Source: Verrucomicrobiota bacterium (GTDB taxonomy: Bacteria > Verrucomicrobiota > Verrucomicrobiia > Chthoniobacterales > JAFAMB01). From it: DNA of 39,219 bases. The DNA is taken from contig JAFAZK010000138.1 of the NCBI GenBank assembly GCA_019239825.1, positions 1 through 39,219 of the forward strand. Direction: 5' to 3'. Both the position numbers and the translations under genes were made by a program. The notes below the pieces were generated by a model. The model saw only the letters and a program-made list of their open reading frames with translations. It was not told where the DNA came from and did not search any database. Position 1 is the first letter of the stretch, and each line of letters begins with the position of its first letter. Of the stretch, positions 1 to 8,707 are shown one piece after another.

Positions 1-159
1 GCCAGTTTGATTGCGAACAAGTTCGGTGAAGCGGAAGACTTACAGGTGAGCGCGCTTTTGTACGCAGCCTTTGCTCTGATGCTGTTTACCCTGTTGGTCA
101 ACGTCGTGGGCGAGCTCGTGCTACGCCGGGCCCAAAAATCAATCAGCGGGCTACGCTAA
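1..159 (+). CDS. pstC: Phosphate ABC transporter permease PstC, C-terminal end (partial)
   Basis: The window opens inside an ORF in frame 1 that gives 52 residues before a TAA at 157-159. The visible part has one hydrophobic helix (LLYAAFALMLFTLLVNVVGE, residues about 20-39) followed by a basic cytoplasmic tail ending in SISGLR. This is the usual end of PstC, the first of the two inner-membrane permeases of the high-affinity phosphate importer. The identification relies mainly on the next gene, pstA, which begins 4 nt after this stop, as in pstSCAB operons. The 5' part, including the EAA loop, lies outside the window. Confidence 0.8.
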   Translation, partial: ASLIANKFGEAEDLQVSALLYAAFALMLFTLLVNVVGELVLRRAQKSISGLR

Positions 160-163
160 CCTT

Positions 164-1057
164 ATGTCGACCGCCGTTTTCAAGCAGAACCTGGCCCCAG
201 AACTGAAGGCGCAGACTGTCAGAGACCGGTTGCGCTTGGGCCGAAACTTCTTTTGGACGGCGATCTGTGTCGGGTCTTCCTTCCTGACGCTTATCCCATT
301 GTTTTCGATCATATTTCTAGTGGTCAGCAACGGGATTGGATTGTTGACGCCGAGTGTGTTCTTCGAGCTGCCGCCGGCGCCCGGACAGGAAGGTGGCGGT
401 TTAGGGAACGCGATTCAGGGTACGGCGCTGATGGTCGGGCTTGCGATTCTGATCGCAGCGCCGCTTGGCATTCTGTCCGCCATTTATATTTCGGAATATG
501 ACAAGCGCTCGATGCTGGCAGGAGCCGTCAGATTCATTGCCAAGCTCTTGACCGGAATCCCGTCGATCATTTGTGGTATGTTCGCGTTTGCGACCATCGT
601 CGTCAGCACGCATACAAAATCATCGATAGCCGGTGGCGTGGCGCTGGCGGTTTTAGCTCTCCCGACGATCCTGTTAACGGCTGAGCAAGCTCTCCTTGGG
701 GTACCGCACGCTTTGCGTGAGGCCTCTTATGGGATGGGGGCAACGAAGTTTCAAACCATCTTTCGCGTGGTTTTACCCGAGGCCGTCCCAGCGATCATGA
801 CCGGATTAATGTTGGCAGTGGCTCGCGCTGCGGGTGAAACGGCGCCGGTTCTGTTTACGGCAACTTCCAGCGCCTACTGGTTATCGTCGCTTATGGAGCC
901 AACCCAATCGTTGGCAGAGCTCATTTATCGATTTGGCAAGTATCCGTACCCTCATCTGATCCAGCTGGCATGGACCGCTTCACTGGTGCTGGTCGTCCTC
1001 GTGACTCTAACAAACGTGACTGCGCAGTTGGTGTTCGGGAAGAGGAAACGGCGGTAG
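164..1057 (+). CDS. pstA: Phosphate ABC transporter permease PstA
   Basis: The 297-residue protein is the second permease of the Pst phosphate importer, normally pairing with PstC and the ATPase PstB in the inner membrane. A cytoplasmic N-terminus (1-30) is followed by about six hydrophobic segments. The ABC-permease EAA loop is at 186-205 (REASYGMGATKFQTI), followed by RVVLPEAVPAI and ARAAGETAPVLFTA, which is typical of PstA. The length is normal. It starts 4 nt after the pstC stop, so the two are probably cotranscribed and coupled. No pstB or phoU follows: a palindromic repeat and the oppositely oriented fadL gene come next, so the ATPase must be encoded elsewhere. Confidence 0.93.
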   Translation: MSTAVFKQNLAPELKAQTVRDRLRLGRNFFWTAICVGSSFLTLIPLFSIIFLVVSNGIGLLTPSVFFELPPAPGQEGGGLGNAIQGTALMVGLAILIAAPLGILSAIYISEYDKRSMLAGAVRFIAKLLTGIPSIICGMFAFATIVVSTHTKSSIAGGVALAVLALPTILLTAEQALLGVPHALREASYGMGATKFQTIFRVVLPEAVPAIMTGLMLAVARAAGETAPVLFTATSSAYWLSSLMEPTQSLAELIYRFGKYPYPHLIQLAWTASLVLVVLVTLTNVTAQLVFGKRKRR

Positions 1058-1091
1058 GAAGAGCGCATCGGCGACGGGGCGAAGGCACGAA

Positions 1092-1354
1092 TGGAGGGGT
1101 GCTGCTTTGGAGCGTGCCGAAAGACCACGCATATTTTTTCGAAGCGTCGGCATGGCCTGAACGTCTGCAAAACAGGCGGCTCCCGCGAATTACCCAGCGC
1201 GATCCTTGTCCCAGCGTGATTCAGTACAGGCTATAGAAATGCGATACGTCGAGACGTTCCCGGGAGCCGCCTGCTGCTTTACTTTTATGACAAATTACGT
1301 CATGAGGGGAATCGCGCGAGCTCGACGATCCACGCTCCAAAGCGGCTCCCTCCA
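1092..1354. repeat. Nested inverted-repeat element, family F1, copy 1
   Basis: The gap between pstA and fadL (1058-1366) is almost filled by this element. The outer arms are 1092-1116 (TGGAGGGGTGCTGCTTTGGA..) and 1331-1354, whose reverse complement begins TGGAGGGAGCCGCTTTGGAG. The inner arms are about 1168-1189 (AGGCGGCTCCCGCG) and about 1261-1275 (CGGGAGCCGCCTG). The same outer and inner arm sequences recur at 10640-10921. No ORF of note lies inside. It separates the convergent pstA and fadL genes, where it might act as a terminator or RNA-processing site; that role is inferred. Confidence 0.8.
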
Positions 1355-1366
1355 GTCGTCGTCCAC

Positions 1367-2950
1367 CTACTTCGAGTAGCCTACTGGCGACTTTCCGCTT
1401 GGGGCCATCTCAGGCGATGGCTTGGGGCCGCCCCAGAGGAACGTGATAGCCGCACTAACGATGTCGATGCTGCTGCTGAACTTCCCTCTAAGGTTATGCC
1501 CGGTGCTGTCAGTGAAATCGACCGTCGAGTCCGGCACAAAAAGGTGGGCATAGCCGACATCGAAGGCGACAAAGGAGCACGGTTGCCAACGGAGCCCGGC
1601 AGAAAGGAAATACCGATTGTTGTCCGGGATTCGAGGACTTCTAGACTGAGCGTTTTGGATCGGGGTTTCGTCGTAAGCGAAACCGCCTCGGAAGGTGAGT
1701 TGCTTTAGAGCATACCATTCAAAACCAACTGAATAACGGACCGAATCATCATAATTGAGATTCAAGACGTTCGACGGCGTAGAGGGATTGTTGAACGTGA
1801 TGTCGACCTGCTGCAACCGGTTCCAGCGAGTCCACTCGATGTCCCCCATTAGCGCAAACTTCTCGAGAAAGCGTTGATAGAGGCTGAAGTGATAGATGGC
1901 CGGAAGATCCACGCCGGCGCTGGCGCTTTGATTAAAGAAAACATCCTGCAGCGCGCCGGGGAACGGGAATTGGACCGGCGCCCCGATTGCCGTCAGACCC
2001 GGCACCCCGCGAAATTGGCCGGTCCCAGTTATGGTATGGTCAATAGCGGACCGATAGCTAAATCCGAATCTGCCGTCCTGCAGGAACGACACTTCGTTGC
2101 CTTTGAGATATTCGAAGATAAAGCCGATGGTGAACCCGACACTCCAATCATCACCTTGGACCTCGGCGACACCGTCGCGTCCTTGGGGTACAAAACCGGC
2201 CGCGGAATAAGCTCGTTCCGTCGCCGCTACTACTCCGGGGATCGCAGCAACCGGCACCCCTGAGGCAGCGAGTCGAGCCGGCAACGCTGCGTAGAAAGGA
2301 GCCAACGTTTCCGCTCCGATCTCGCCGAAGTCAATCGCCTGGGTAAGACGCGCAGAAGCATATTGAACGTCCAGTCCGGCTCCGATGGAGATTCGATCCA
2401 GGAACCGATAAGCGATGCTCGGCTGAATATCGAAAGTTTGCAGTTTAGTCCTCAGCGCCGCATAACGGCCAACCCAGTTGGGTGCATAGTCAGTTTCGAG
2501 GCCGAAGGGGACCGACAGTCCGATCCCGATGCTCAAGTCGCCGTAAACGGGGCTGCGGAACAACGGTTGAGAAAGATAGGCATTAGGAATCACATGATCC
2601 ACTCCCCCGTTACCCCCATTTCCTCCGGTGAGCGGCTCATTGTTGAACGGAGTTCCGGGCGCAACTAAGCGGGACCCCTGATTCTGGAAGTTGGCGTTTG
2701 GGCTTATAAATTGCCCACCGATTTGCAACTCGCCATGGTCGAGCAACGCAAGTCCGGCTGGATTAAAAAAGATGGTTGAGGCATCCTCGGCTTGAGCGGC
2801 GCCGCCGGCGTAAGCACTACCTAAGCTTGAAACGCTTTGTTCGTTTAAGCCAAAGCTGCCAGCCCGGCCTGTCGATGCGGTACCAATCAGGAACGTAACA
2901 AGACTAATTACAGTTGAGAACGACGTCCGCCATCCTGGAACAAATTTCAT
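1367..2950 (-). CDS. fadL: Outer-membrane long-chain fatty acid transporter, FadL/OmpP1/TodX family
   Basis: The chosen start, MKFVPGWR at 2950, gives 527 residues with a signal peptide (about 1-30, ending GTASTGRA). A start at 3043 is also open, but it adds a cysteine-rich leader unlike any secretion signal. The mature protein begins GSFGLNEQSVSSLGSAYAG and carries DASTIFFNPAGLALL (57-70), the hallmark N-terminal hatch motif of FadL proteins. The rest alternates polar and aromatic residues as in a beta-barrel. Family members move long-chain fatty acids or hydrophobic compounds across the outer membrane. It is divergent from the fadD/thiolase/FadB/ACOX genes, which fits fatty acid uptake feeding beta-oxidation. 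The region 1870-2270 is Ala/Gly-rich loop sequence. Confidence 0.9.
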   Translation of the reverse strand: MKFVPGWRTSFSTVISLVTFLIGTASTGRAGSFGLNEQSVSSLGSAYAGGAAQAEDASTIFFNPAGLALLDHGELQIGGQFISPNANFQNQGSRLVAPGTPFNNEPLTGGNGGNGGVDHVIPNAYLSQPLFRSPVYGDLSIGIGLSVPFGLETDYAPNWVGRYAALRTKLQTFDIQPSIAYRFLDRISIGAGLDVQYASARLTQAIDFGEIGAETLAPFYAALPARLAASGVPVAAIPGVVAATERAYSAAGFVPQGRDGVAEVQGDDWSVGFTIGFIFEYLKGNEVSFLQDGRFGFSYRSAIDHTITGTGQFRGVPGLTAIGAPVQFPFPGALQDVFFNQSASAGVDLPAIYHFSLYQRFLEKFALMGDIEWTRWNRLQQVDITFNNPSTPSNVLNLNYDDSVRYSVGFEWYALKQLTFRGGFAYDETPIQNAQSRSPRIPDNNRYFLSAGLRWQPCSFVAFDVGYAHLFVPDSTVDFTDSTGHNLRGKFSSSIDIVSAAITFLWGGPKPSPEMAPSGKSPVGYSK

Positions 2951-3252
2951 AGGGGGGATACAAAACGAGGTGTTGTTTGGGGGGAAGAAATAACCACAAC
3001 AGCAAAAAATTATGCACCTTTCGTGACGGCAGTTACAAGCCAATTCTGTTAAACGGCGGCAAATATGCTTGCAAAGTCTGCCTTCAGAATGACATTGGAT
3101 TTAGCGGGACGGGGGTGCCGGAAGGCACCGCAAGATTAGTTTAGAAAGCGCGCTTAGGTTACCGGTAAGGCGCTTAAGCTGTTGGAAATAAGAGTTGTAC
3201 AGGTTGTCTCAGTTTATGATTCATAGCCGAACCGCTGCCTCCCGGGTCTTAC
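2951..3252. other. Divergent intergenic region between fadL and fadD
   Basis: This 302-base region separates the start codons of fadL (minus) and fadD (plus), so it should hold promoters for both. I see no convincing operator palindrome of the FadR or PsrA type and no clean sigma-70 promoter. There is a short GC-rich near-palindrome around 3158-3170 (GGTTACCGGTAAG). No small gene is supported. A longer N-terminal reading of fadL would extend to 3043 but is disfavoured. Confidence 0.4.
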
Positions 3253-5079
3253 ATGAGTAGTCCGTTATCGACCACTCCCACTCGCGTTTTTGACCTGTTA
3301 GCGTATCAACAGGCACATTTTCCAAAGACCGATTCGCTGGCTTACAAAGTAAACGGCACGTGGGTCAAATTTAGCACGGCCGAGGTGCTTTCCATTGTTG
3401 AGCAACTGGCTTGCGGACTACACCTGACCGGTATTCGGGCTGGGGACAAAATCATTAACGTCACCGATAACAATCGCCCCGAGTGGAACTTCGTCGATCT
3501 CGCCATCATGACTCTCGGCGGCGTTCATGTTCCGATCTACCCCAACGCTTCAGCCGATGATTATCGATTTATTTTAGCCGATGCTCACCCCCACCTCGTT
3601 TTCGTTTCCAATCAACGTTTGTTAGAGCGAATTCGTCCGTTAGCGGCTGAGGTTTCGGAGATCCGCAACATCTACACCTACGATGAGATAGCGGGTGTAG
3701 ATTCCTGGAAGAAGCTCGCTGAGGCTGGAAAAGCGGCGCTGCTCGATGGCGGGGTACGGGAAAAGTTAGCGGAAGCGCGGGCCGCCGTTAAACCGGAAGA
3801 CTTGGCCACTCTGATTTACACTTCCGGCACCACCGGCCAACCAAAAGGGGTCATGCTTTCGCACGCCAATCTAGTGAGCAATGCGCTAGCAGCGGCCGAG
3901 ATTCTACGGCCATGCGGCCATGAGCGTGCGCTTTCTTTCCTGCCGTTGTGCCACATTTACGAGCGAACCGTAGTCAACATGTACGCCTATGTTGGTACCT
4001 CGATCTACTACGCAGAAAACCTGGACTCTGTCGGGCAAAATCTAAGGGAAGTTCGACCCGATACGTTCACCACTGTCCCTAGGCTACTGGAAAAGATTTA
4101 CGAAAGGATTCTCGCTCGCGGCGAAGAGTTAACTGGTCTGAAACGGAGAATCTTTTTTTGGGCCGTTAATCTCGGGTTGAACTTTGATCCGGACAGTCCT
4201 TGCCCATGGTTCAAACGCCTACAATTGGCGGTCGCAGATTTACTAGTTTTCCGGAAGTGGCGAGAGGCAGTCGGGGGAAGAATCAGTGGTATTATTTCAG
4301 GGTCCGCCGCCCTCCAACCGCGGTTGGCGCGCGTGTTCTGGGCGGCTGGGATTACGGTTTGGGAAGGCTACGGACCGACAGAAGCAGCGCCGGTAATCTC
4401 GGTCAATCGTCCTAAAACCAAGTTGCACAAGCTGGGAACGGTTGGACCCGTGATTCCGGGCGGCGAAGTCAAGATCGCTGAGGACGGCGAAATTCTCTAT
4501 CGGGGTCCGAACGTGATGATGGGTTACTATAAACGTCCGGACTTGACCAAGGAAACGATCGATTCTGAAGGGTGGCTGCACACCGGTGACGTGGGAGAGA
4601 TGGATGGCCCTTTCCTTAAAATCACTGACCGGAAGAAAGAGATCTTTAAGACTTCGGGAGGAAAATACGTTGCTCCTCAACAGGTGGAGAATCAGCTGAA
4701 AGCATCGCGTTTTATCGCTCAGTGTATAGTGGTGGGTGAGAATCACAAATTCCCAGCGGCCTTGATCGTTCCGCAGTTTGAAGCGGTGCGGTCCTGGCTA
4801 GCCGCAGAAGGCGAATCGATCGAGGCTGTTAGCGAAATGTGCAAGCATCCGAAAGTGATCAAGCTGATCCAGAGCGAAGTTGATCAAAGTAATTCGCTTT
4901 TTGGCCGTTACAGTCAGGTTAAGAAATTTGCTCTCTTGGATGAGGAATGGACCATTGCCAGCGGAGAACTAACTCCGACGTTAAAACTGAAGCGCAAACA
5001 AATCTTGAAGAAACACGCCAGTGAGATTGCGGCTTTGTACGAGAAAGAGGAGCTGGCCGCCAGTGCGTACCAGGGATGA
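3253..5079 (+). CDS. fadD: Long-chain acyl-CoA synthetase (AMP-forming)
   Basis: The 608-residue ANL-superfamily enzyme activates fatty acids to acyl-CoA through an acyl-adenylate. Core motifs are all visible: the P-loop YTSGTTGQPKG (189-199), EGYGPTE (371-377), the hinge region WLHTGDVGEMDGPFLKITDR (441-460) and the C-terminal KTSGGKYVAPQQVE (466-479). The last pattern is characteristic of the long-chain (FAA1-like) branch rather than acetyl-CoA synthetase. It is the first gene of the plus-strand beta-oxidation series and lies opposite fadL, so vectorial uptake and activation is the likely role. The start is ATG; no strong Shine-Dalgarno is visible upstream. Exact chain-length preference cannot be read from sequence. 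Confidence 0.93.
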   Translation: MSSPLSTTPTRVFDLLAYQQAHFPKTDSLAYKVNGTWVKFSTAEVLSIVEQLACGLHLTGIRAGDKIINVTDNNRPEWNFVDLAIMTLGGVHVPIYPNASADDYRFILADAHPHLVFVSNQRLLERIRPLAAEVSEIRNIYTYDEIAGVDSWKKLAEAGKAALLDGGVREKLAEARAAVKPEDLATLIYTSGTTGQPKGVMLSHANLVSNALAAAEILRPCGHERALSFLPLCHIYERTVVNMYAYVGTSIYYAENLDSVGQNLREVRPDTFTTVPRLLEKIYERILARGEELTGLKRRIFFWAVNLGLNFDPDSPCPWFKRLQLAVADLLVFRKWREAVGGRISGIISGSAALQPRLARVFWAAGITVWEGYGPTEAAPVISVNRPKTKLHKLGTVGPVIPGGEVKIAEDGEILYRGPNVMMGYYKRPDLTKETIDSEGWLHTGDVGEMDGPFLKITDRKKEIFKTSGGKYVAPQQVENQLKASRFIAQCIVVGENHKFPAALIVPQFEAVRSWLAAEGESIEAVSEMCKHPKVIKLIQSEVDQSNSLFGRYSQVKKFALLDEEWTIASGELTPTLKLKRKQILKKHASEIAALYEKEELAASAYQG

Positions 5080-5119
5080 GGTTACTTTTGCACGCTCACC
5101 GGGGACAAAGATCTGGAAT

Positions 5120-5264
5120 AGTAATCAGTAACCAGTGAGTCAGTAATCAGTACTTTGACATGAAACGGTTCTGGAAAAAGCAATTCTTAATTGGGGGTTC
5201 CGGGACCGTACGAGGAGAATGCTGTTAAACAACTGATTACTGAGTCACTGATTACTGACTACTG
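5120..5264. repeat. Inverted-repeat element F4 upstream of the thiolase gene
   Basis: The left arm 5120-5152 (AGTAATCAGTAACCAGTGAG..) and right arm 5232-5264 are near-perfect reverse complements (about 28 of 33 positions by eye). Each arm is itself built from repeated AATCAGT-like units. The right arm ends 4 nt before the thiolase ATG, and the 79-nt spacer carries a GAGGAG (5213-5218) too far from the start to serve it directly. It fills most of the fadD-fadA gap (5080-5268). Confidence 0.8.
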
Positions 5265-5268
5265 AATT

Positions 5269-6558
5269 ATGAAGGAAGCAATTTATATCGTTGACGGAAT
5301 CCGCACCCCCTTCGCGAAGGCGGGTACTATTTTGGCGGACACCACGGCGATGGACCTGGGTAAGACCGCCGTTAGCCTGCTGTTAGCGAAGACGGGCCTC
5401 GCTCCTGAGAAAATCGAGGAAGTCATCTTGGGTTGTGTGGGCCAACCAGCGGAAGCCCCTAACATCGCGCGGGTCATCGCCCTGCGCGCCGGAGTTCCAG
5501 AAAACGTGCCGGCGGTTACTGTCCATCGGAACTGCGCCTCCGGTTTCGAAGCTGTGACGCAAGCCGCCGAGAAAATGATCGCGGGCCGAGGCGATGTCTT
5601 TCTGGTGGGAGGGGCGGAAAGTATGTCGCAGATGCCCTTGCTCTACTCCTATGAAACCGCCAAGAAATTTGGCGCGTTTGCCCGGGCAAAAGACGTCGCC
5701 CACAAGTTTCAAGCGGCCTCCCAGTTTCGTTTTAGCGACCTCAAGCCGGAGGTTGCGTTACAACTAGGTCTTTCCGATCCAGTTTGCGGCCTCAGTATGG
5801 GCGAAACCGCAGAGAATGTGAGTCGTGATTTCAATATTTCGCGCGAAGAACAGGACAGTTTTGCCATGCGTTCACATCATCGCGCCGTTGCCGGCCGAGC
5901 GAATCTGGACGCCGAGATCACGCCGGTCTATCTGCCCAAATCCAAGAACGGTAAAGTCTACCTGCAACAAGACAATGGGCCTAGAGAAAACCAAACGATG
6001 GAGGCTCTGGCGAAGCTTAAGCCGGTCTTTGAACGGAACACCGGAACGGTGACGGCAGGTAACTCGTCTCAAATCACGGATGGTGCGGTTGCACTTCTTT
6101 TGATGACCGAGAAAGGCTTGAAGGAATCCGGTTTAACGCCGTTAGGCCGGCTGCTTGGATATGACTATGTGGGGCTCGATCCTGCCAGAATGGGCCTAGG
6201 ACCGGTCTACGCAATTCACCGGGTGGAGCAACGAGCCGGCTTAGGTTTGCGGGATGCCTCCATCATCGAAATCAACGAGGCTTTTGCAGCCCAAGTGCTG
6301 GCCTGCCAAAAAGCGTCTGTCTCGGCGGAATATTGCAAGAAGAATCTCGGAAGAGATTCGGCTCTGGGAGAGATCCCGGATGAGATTTTGAACGTCAACG
6401 GGGGAGCAATCGCACTGGGCCACCCGGTCGGTGTCACTGGGTCTCGCTTAGTGCTCACAGCACTAAAGGAACTCCACCGCAGGCAGGCCGACAAAGCGCT
6501 GGTAGCTCTTTGCGTTGGAGGCGGCCAAGGAGGGGCGCTTTGGCTGAGTCGAAATTGA
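5269..6558 (+). CDS. fadA: Acetyl-CoA C-acyltransferase (3-ketoacyl-CoA thiolase)
   Basis: The 429-residue thiolase carries out the last step of beta-oxidation, cleaving 3-ketoacyl-CoA with CoA to acetyl-CoA and a shortened acyl-CoA. The catalytic nucleophile is Cys89 in HRNCASGFEAV. The second active-site motifs are NVNGGAIALGHPVG (His385) and LCVGGGQGG (Cys415). At 429 residues it is closer to the FadI/trifunctional-protein beta-subunit type than to the roughly 390-residue FadA/PhaA type. It sits between fadD and the multifunctional alpha subunit, with 49 nt to the next gene, so an alpha/beta beta-oxidation complex is likely. The start codon has no Shine-Dalgarno because repeat F4 ends right before it. 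Confidence 0.93.
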   Translation: MKEAIYIVDGIRTPFAKAGTILADTTAMDLGKTAVSLLLAKTGLAPEKIEEVILGCVGQPAEAPNIARVIALRAGVPENVPAVTVHRNCASGFEAVTQAAEKMIAGRGDVFLVGGAESMSQMPLLYSYETAKKFGAFARAKDVAHKFQAASQFRFSDLKPEVALQLGLSDPVCGLSMGETAENVSRDFNISREEQDSFAMRSHHRAVAGRANLDAEITPVYLPKSKNGKVYLQQDNGPRENQTMEALAKLKPVFERNTGTVTAGNSSQITDGAVALLLMTEKGLKESGLTPLGRLLGYDYVGLDPARMGLGPVYAIHRVEQRAGLGLRDASIIEINEAFAAQVLACQKASVSAEYCKKNLGRDSALGEIPDEILNVNGGAIALGHPVGVTGSRLVLTALKELHRRQADKALVALCVGGGQGGALWLSRN

Positions 6559-6607
6559 TATCGCCACAAAAATTGATATCTCCGTAAAGCAACGGAAGGA
6601 AACGAAC

Positions 6608-8707
6608 GTGGATCGAACCATCACATGCGAAATTCGCGGACAAGGAGTCGCTTTTTTTACTTTCGATCGCCCCGGATCGGCAGCCAATATTTTCGATCAG
6701 GCGACCTTCGAACAGCTGAATGGTTTGCTGGATCAAGTTGAGAACGACTCTTCCGTCCGGGGTCTGGTTATTGTTAGTGCTAAACCAAAAATCTTCATTG
6801 CGGGAGCCGATCTCACGGGATTCTCCAAGGACCCGAGCCCGGAGGACCTGGCTAAGATAATCGATCTAGGGCAACGCACTTTTGATCGAATCGCTAATTT
6901 GAAATTCCCGACGGTCGCAGCGATCCACGGGGTGGCGCTCGGCGGCGGTCTGGAAATTGCGCTGGCTTGCGACTACCGAATCGCTTCGCTTGATTCGGCC
7001 ACCAAAGTAGGGCTACCGGAAACAACTCTTGGTATCATCCCCGCTTGGGGAGGTTGCACGCGTCTTCCTCGTTTAGTGGGCTTGCCAGTCGCTTTGGAAG
7101 TGATCCTTTCCGGGAAACAGATTCCCGCCCGGCAAGCACAAAAACTTGGTTTGGTCGACGATTCGACTTACCGGGAACGCTTGGAAGCTCTGGCTACGAA
7201 AAAGATTGTTGATAGCCAGGGACGCAAGCGAGTGATCAGGACTCACTTTTCCCACATCTCACCGCTCGCGACGATCATCGCGGACCGGGCGAAAAAGAAA
7301 ACGATAGAAAAGACACGCGGTCATTACCCTGCTCCTTTGAAAGCCCTGGAAGTCGTCGTGAGCGGACTCAAGAGCTCGACGGCGGCTTCCCTGGAGAACG
7401 AAAAGAAAGCTTTCATCGAACTCACAAAGGGTGAGGTCGCCCAGAACCTGATTCGAGTTTTCTTCCTGCAGGAACGCGCCAAAAAGCTGACGATTGGCGA
7501 CTTGAAGCCGGTGGTTAAACCGAAGCGAGTTCTCGTGGTGGGCGCAGGGCTGATGGGTTCGGGAATCGCTCAGTGGTTGAGCGCGCGCGGACTCAACGTG
7601 GTTTTGAAGGATATCGGTCCCGAGCCTCTCGGGAAAGGTCTGCAGTCCATCGACCGAGTTTATCGTGACGCCGTCAAACGAAGAATTCTAAGCGAGGTCG
7701 ATGCGCGCGCCGGGTTTGATCGAATTTTGCCGATCTACGAAGACGTGCCGTTAACGAACGTCGACTTCGCCATTGAAGCCGCCGTCGAAAAGCTCGATTT
7801 GAAGAAACAGGTTTTTTCCCAGCTCGAGCCGAAGATCCCGAACACTTTATTGATCGCGTCGAACACATCCGGGCTTTCGATTGATGCGATTTCGGAGGGA
7901 TTGGCTCATCCAGAGAAAATCGTTGGCGTCCACTTTTTCAATCCGGTTCATCGCATGCAGTTAGTCGAGGTCGTTCGCGGTTCACACACCAGTGAAGCGG
8001 TTTTGGCAATGGCCATTCAGTTTGTCAAATCGATCGGGAAATTGCCGGTATTGGTTAGGGATAGTCCCGGTTTTTTGGTGAACCGGATATTGCTACCGTA
8101 TCTGGTTGAGGCGATCAGAATTTTTGCCGAGGGACACAGCGTTGAAGCGATCGACCGGGCAATATTGGGGTTCGGGATGCCGATGGGCCCTCTGCGCCTC
8201 AATGATGAGGTCGGTCTCGACGTGTCGCAGCATGTGGGTAGTGATTTAGCGGCGCGCGTTTCGCATCTTCCACCGCTCAATGATGTGTTGTCTCGAATGA
8301 TCCAGAAGGGCTGGCTCGGAAGAAAATCTGGAGCCGGCTTTTACGTTTATCGAGATCAATCAGAAACACCCAATCCGGAGCTGAAGGAGTTCCAGCCATC
8401 GATCGAACCGACCGACGCCGACCAAATCACTGACCGATTGATTTTTATCATGGTCAATGAAGCAGCCCGGGTATTGGAAGAACAGGTGGTAACCGACCCG
8501 GCTGATGTAGACTTCGGCATGATCATGGGCACCGGCTGGGCGCCATTCCGCGGAGGTCCTCTAAAGTACGCAGACAGTGTCGGGATCTCCACTGTCGTCA
8601 GCCGGCTGAATCACTTGGCGGAAAAATTCGGAGAACATTTTAAGCCGTGCGCTCTTCTCGATGAGATGGTCAATCGCGGGGTCACGTTTTTCGATGCAAA
8701 GCGATAA
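6608..8707 (+). CDS. fadJ: Bifunctional enoyl-CoA hydratase / 3-hydroxyacyl-CoA dehydrogenase (FadB/FadJ type)
   Basis: The 699-residue alpha subunit hydrates trans-2-enoyl-CoA and oxidises the resulting 3-hydroxyacyl-CoA with NAD. The N-terminal crotonase domain (1-190) has the oxyanion segment IAGAD (64-68) and both catalytic glutamates, in GGGLE (E116) and LPETTLGIIPAWGG (E138). The Rossmann dehydrogenase domain starts with VLVVGAGLMGSGIA (307-320) and includes HFFNPVHRM (441-449, catalytic His). C-terminal 3HCDH repeats follow. It starts with GTG, supported by an upstream GGAAGGA at about 6594-6600. Its 3' end overlaps the next gene by 14 nt. I use the symbol fadJ for the soluble anaerobic-type architecture; fadB is equally possible. 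Confidence 0.92.
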   Translation: MDRTITCEIRGQGVAFFTFDRPGSAANIFDQATFEQLNGLLDQVENDSSVRGLVIVSAKPKIFIAGADLTGFSKDPSPEDLAKIIDLGQRTFDRIANLKFPTVAAIHGVALGGGLEIALACDYRIASLDSATKVGLPETTLGIIPAWGGCTRLPRLVGLPVALEVILSGKQIPARQAQKLGLVDDSTYRERLEALATKKIVDSQGRKRVIRTHFSHISPLATIIADRAKKKTIEKTRGHYPAPLKALEVVVSGLKSSTAASLENEKKAFIELTKGEVAQNLIRVFFLQERAKKLTIGDLKPVVKPKRVLVVGAGLMGSGIAQWLSARGLNVVLKDIGPEPLGKGLQSIDRVYRDAVKRRILSEVDARAGFDRILPIYEDVPLTNVDFAIEAAVEKLDLKKQVFSQLEPKIPNTLLIASNTSGLSIDAISEGLAHPEKIVGVHFFNPVHRMQLVEVVRGSHTSEAVLAMAIQFVKSIGKLPVLVRDSPGFLVNRILLPYLVEAIRIFAEGHSVEAIDRAILGFGMPMGPLRLNDEVGLDVSQHVGSDLAARVSHLPPLNDVLSRMIQKGWLGRKSGAGFYVYRDQSETPNPELKEFQPSIEPTDADQITDRLIFIMVNEAARVLEEQVVTDPADVDFGMIMGTGWAPFRGGPLKYADSVGISTVVSRLNHLAEKFGEHFKPCALLDEMVNRGVTFFDAKR

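Noticed and set aside
1874..2263. Plus-strand ORF opposite fadL
   Set aside because: It is antisense to a well-supported FadL gene and has no family features.
3044..3252. Sigma-70 promoter upstream of fadD (TTGTAC ... TATGAT near 3192-3218)
   Set aside because: The spacing between the boxes is about 14 nt, too short for a standard promoter.
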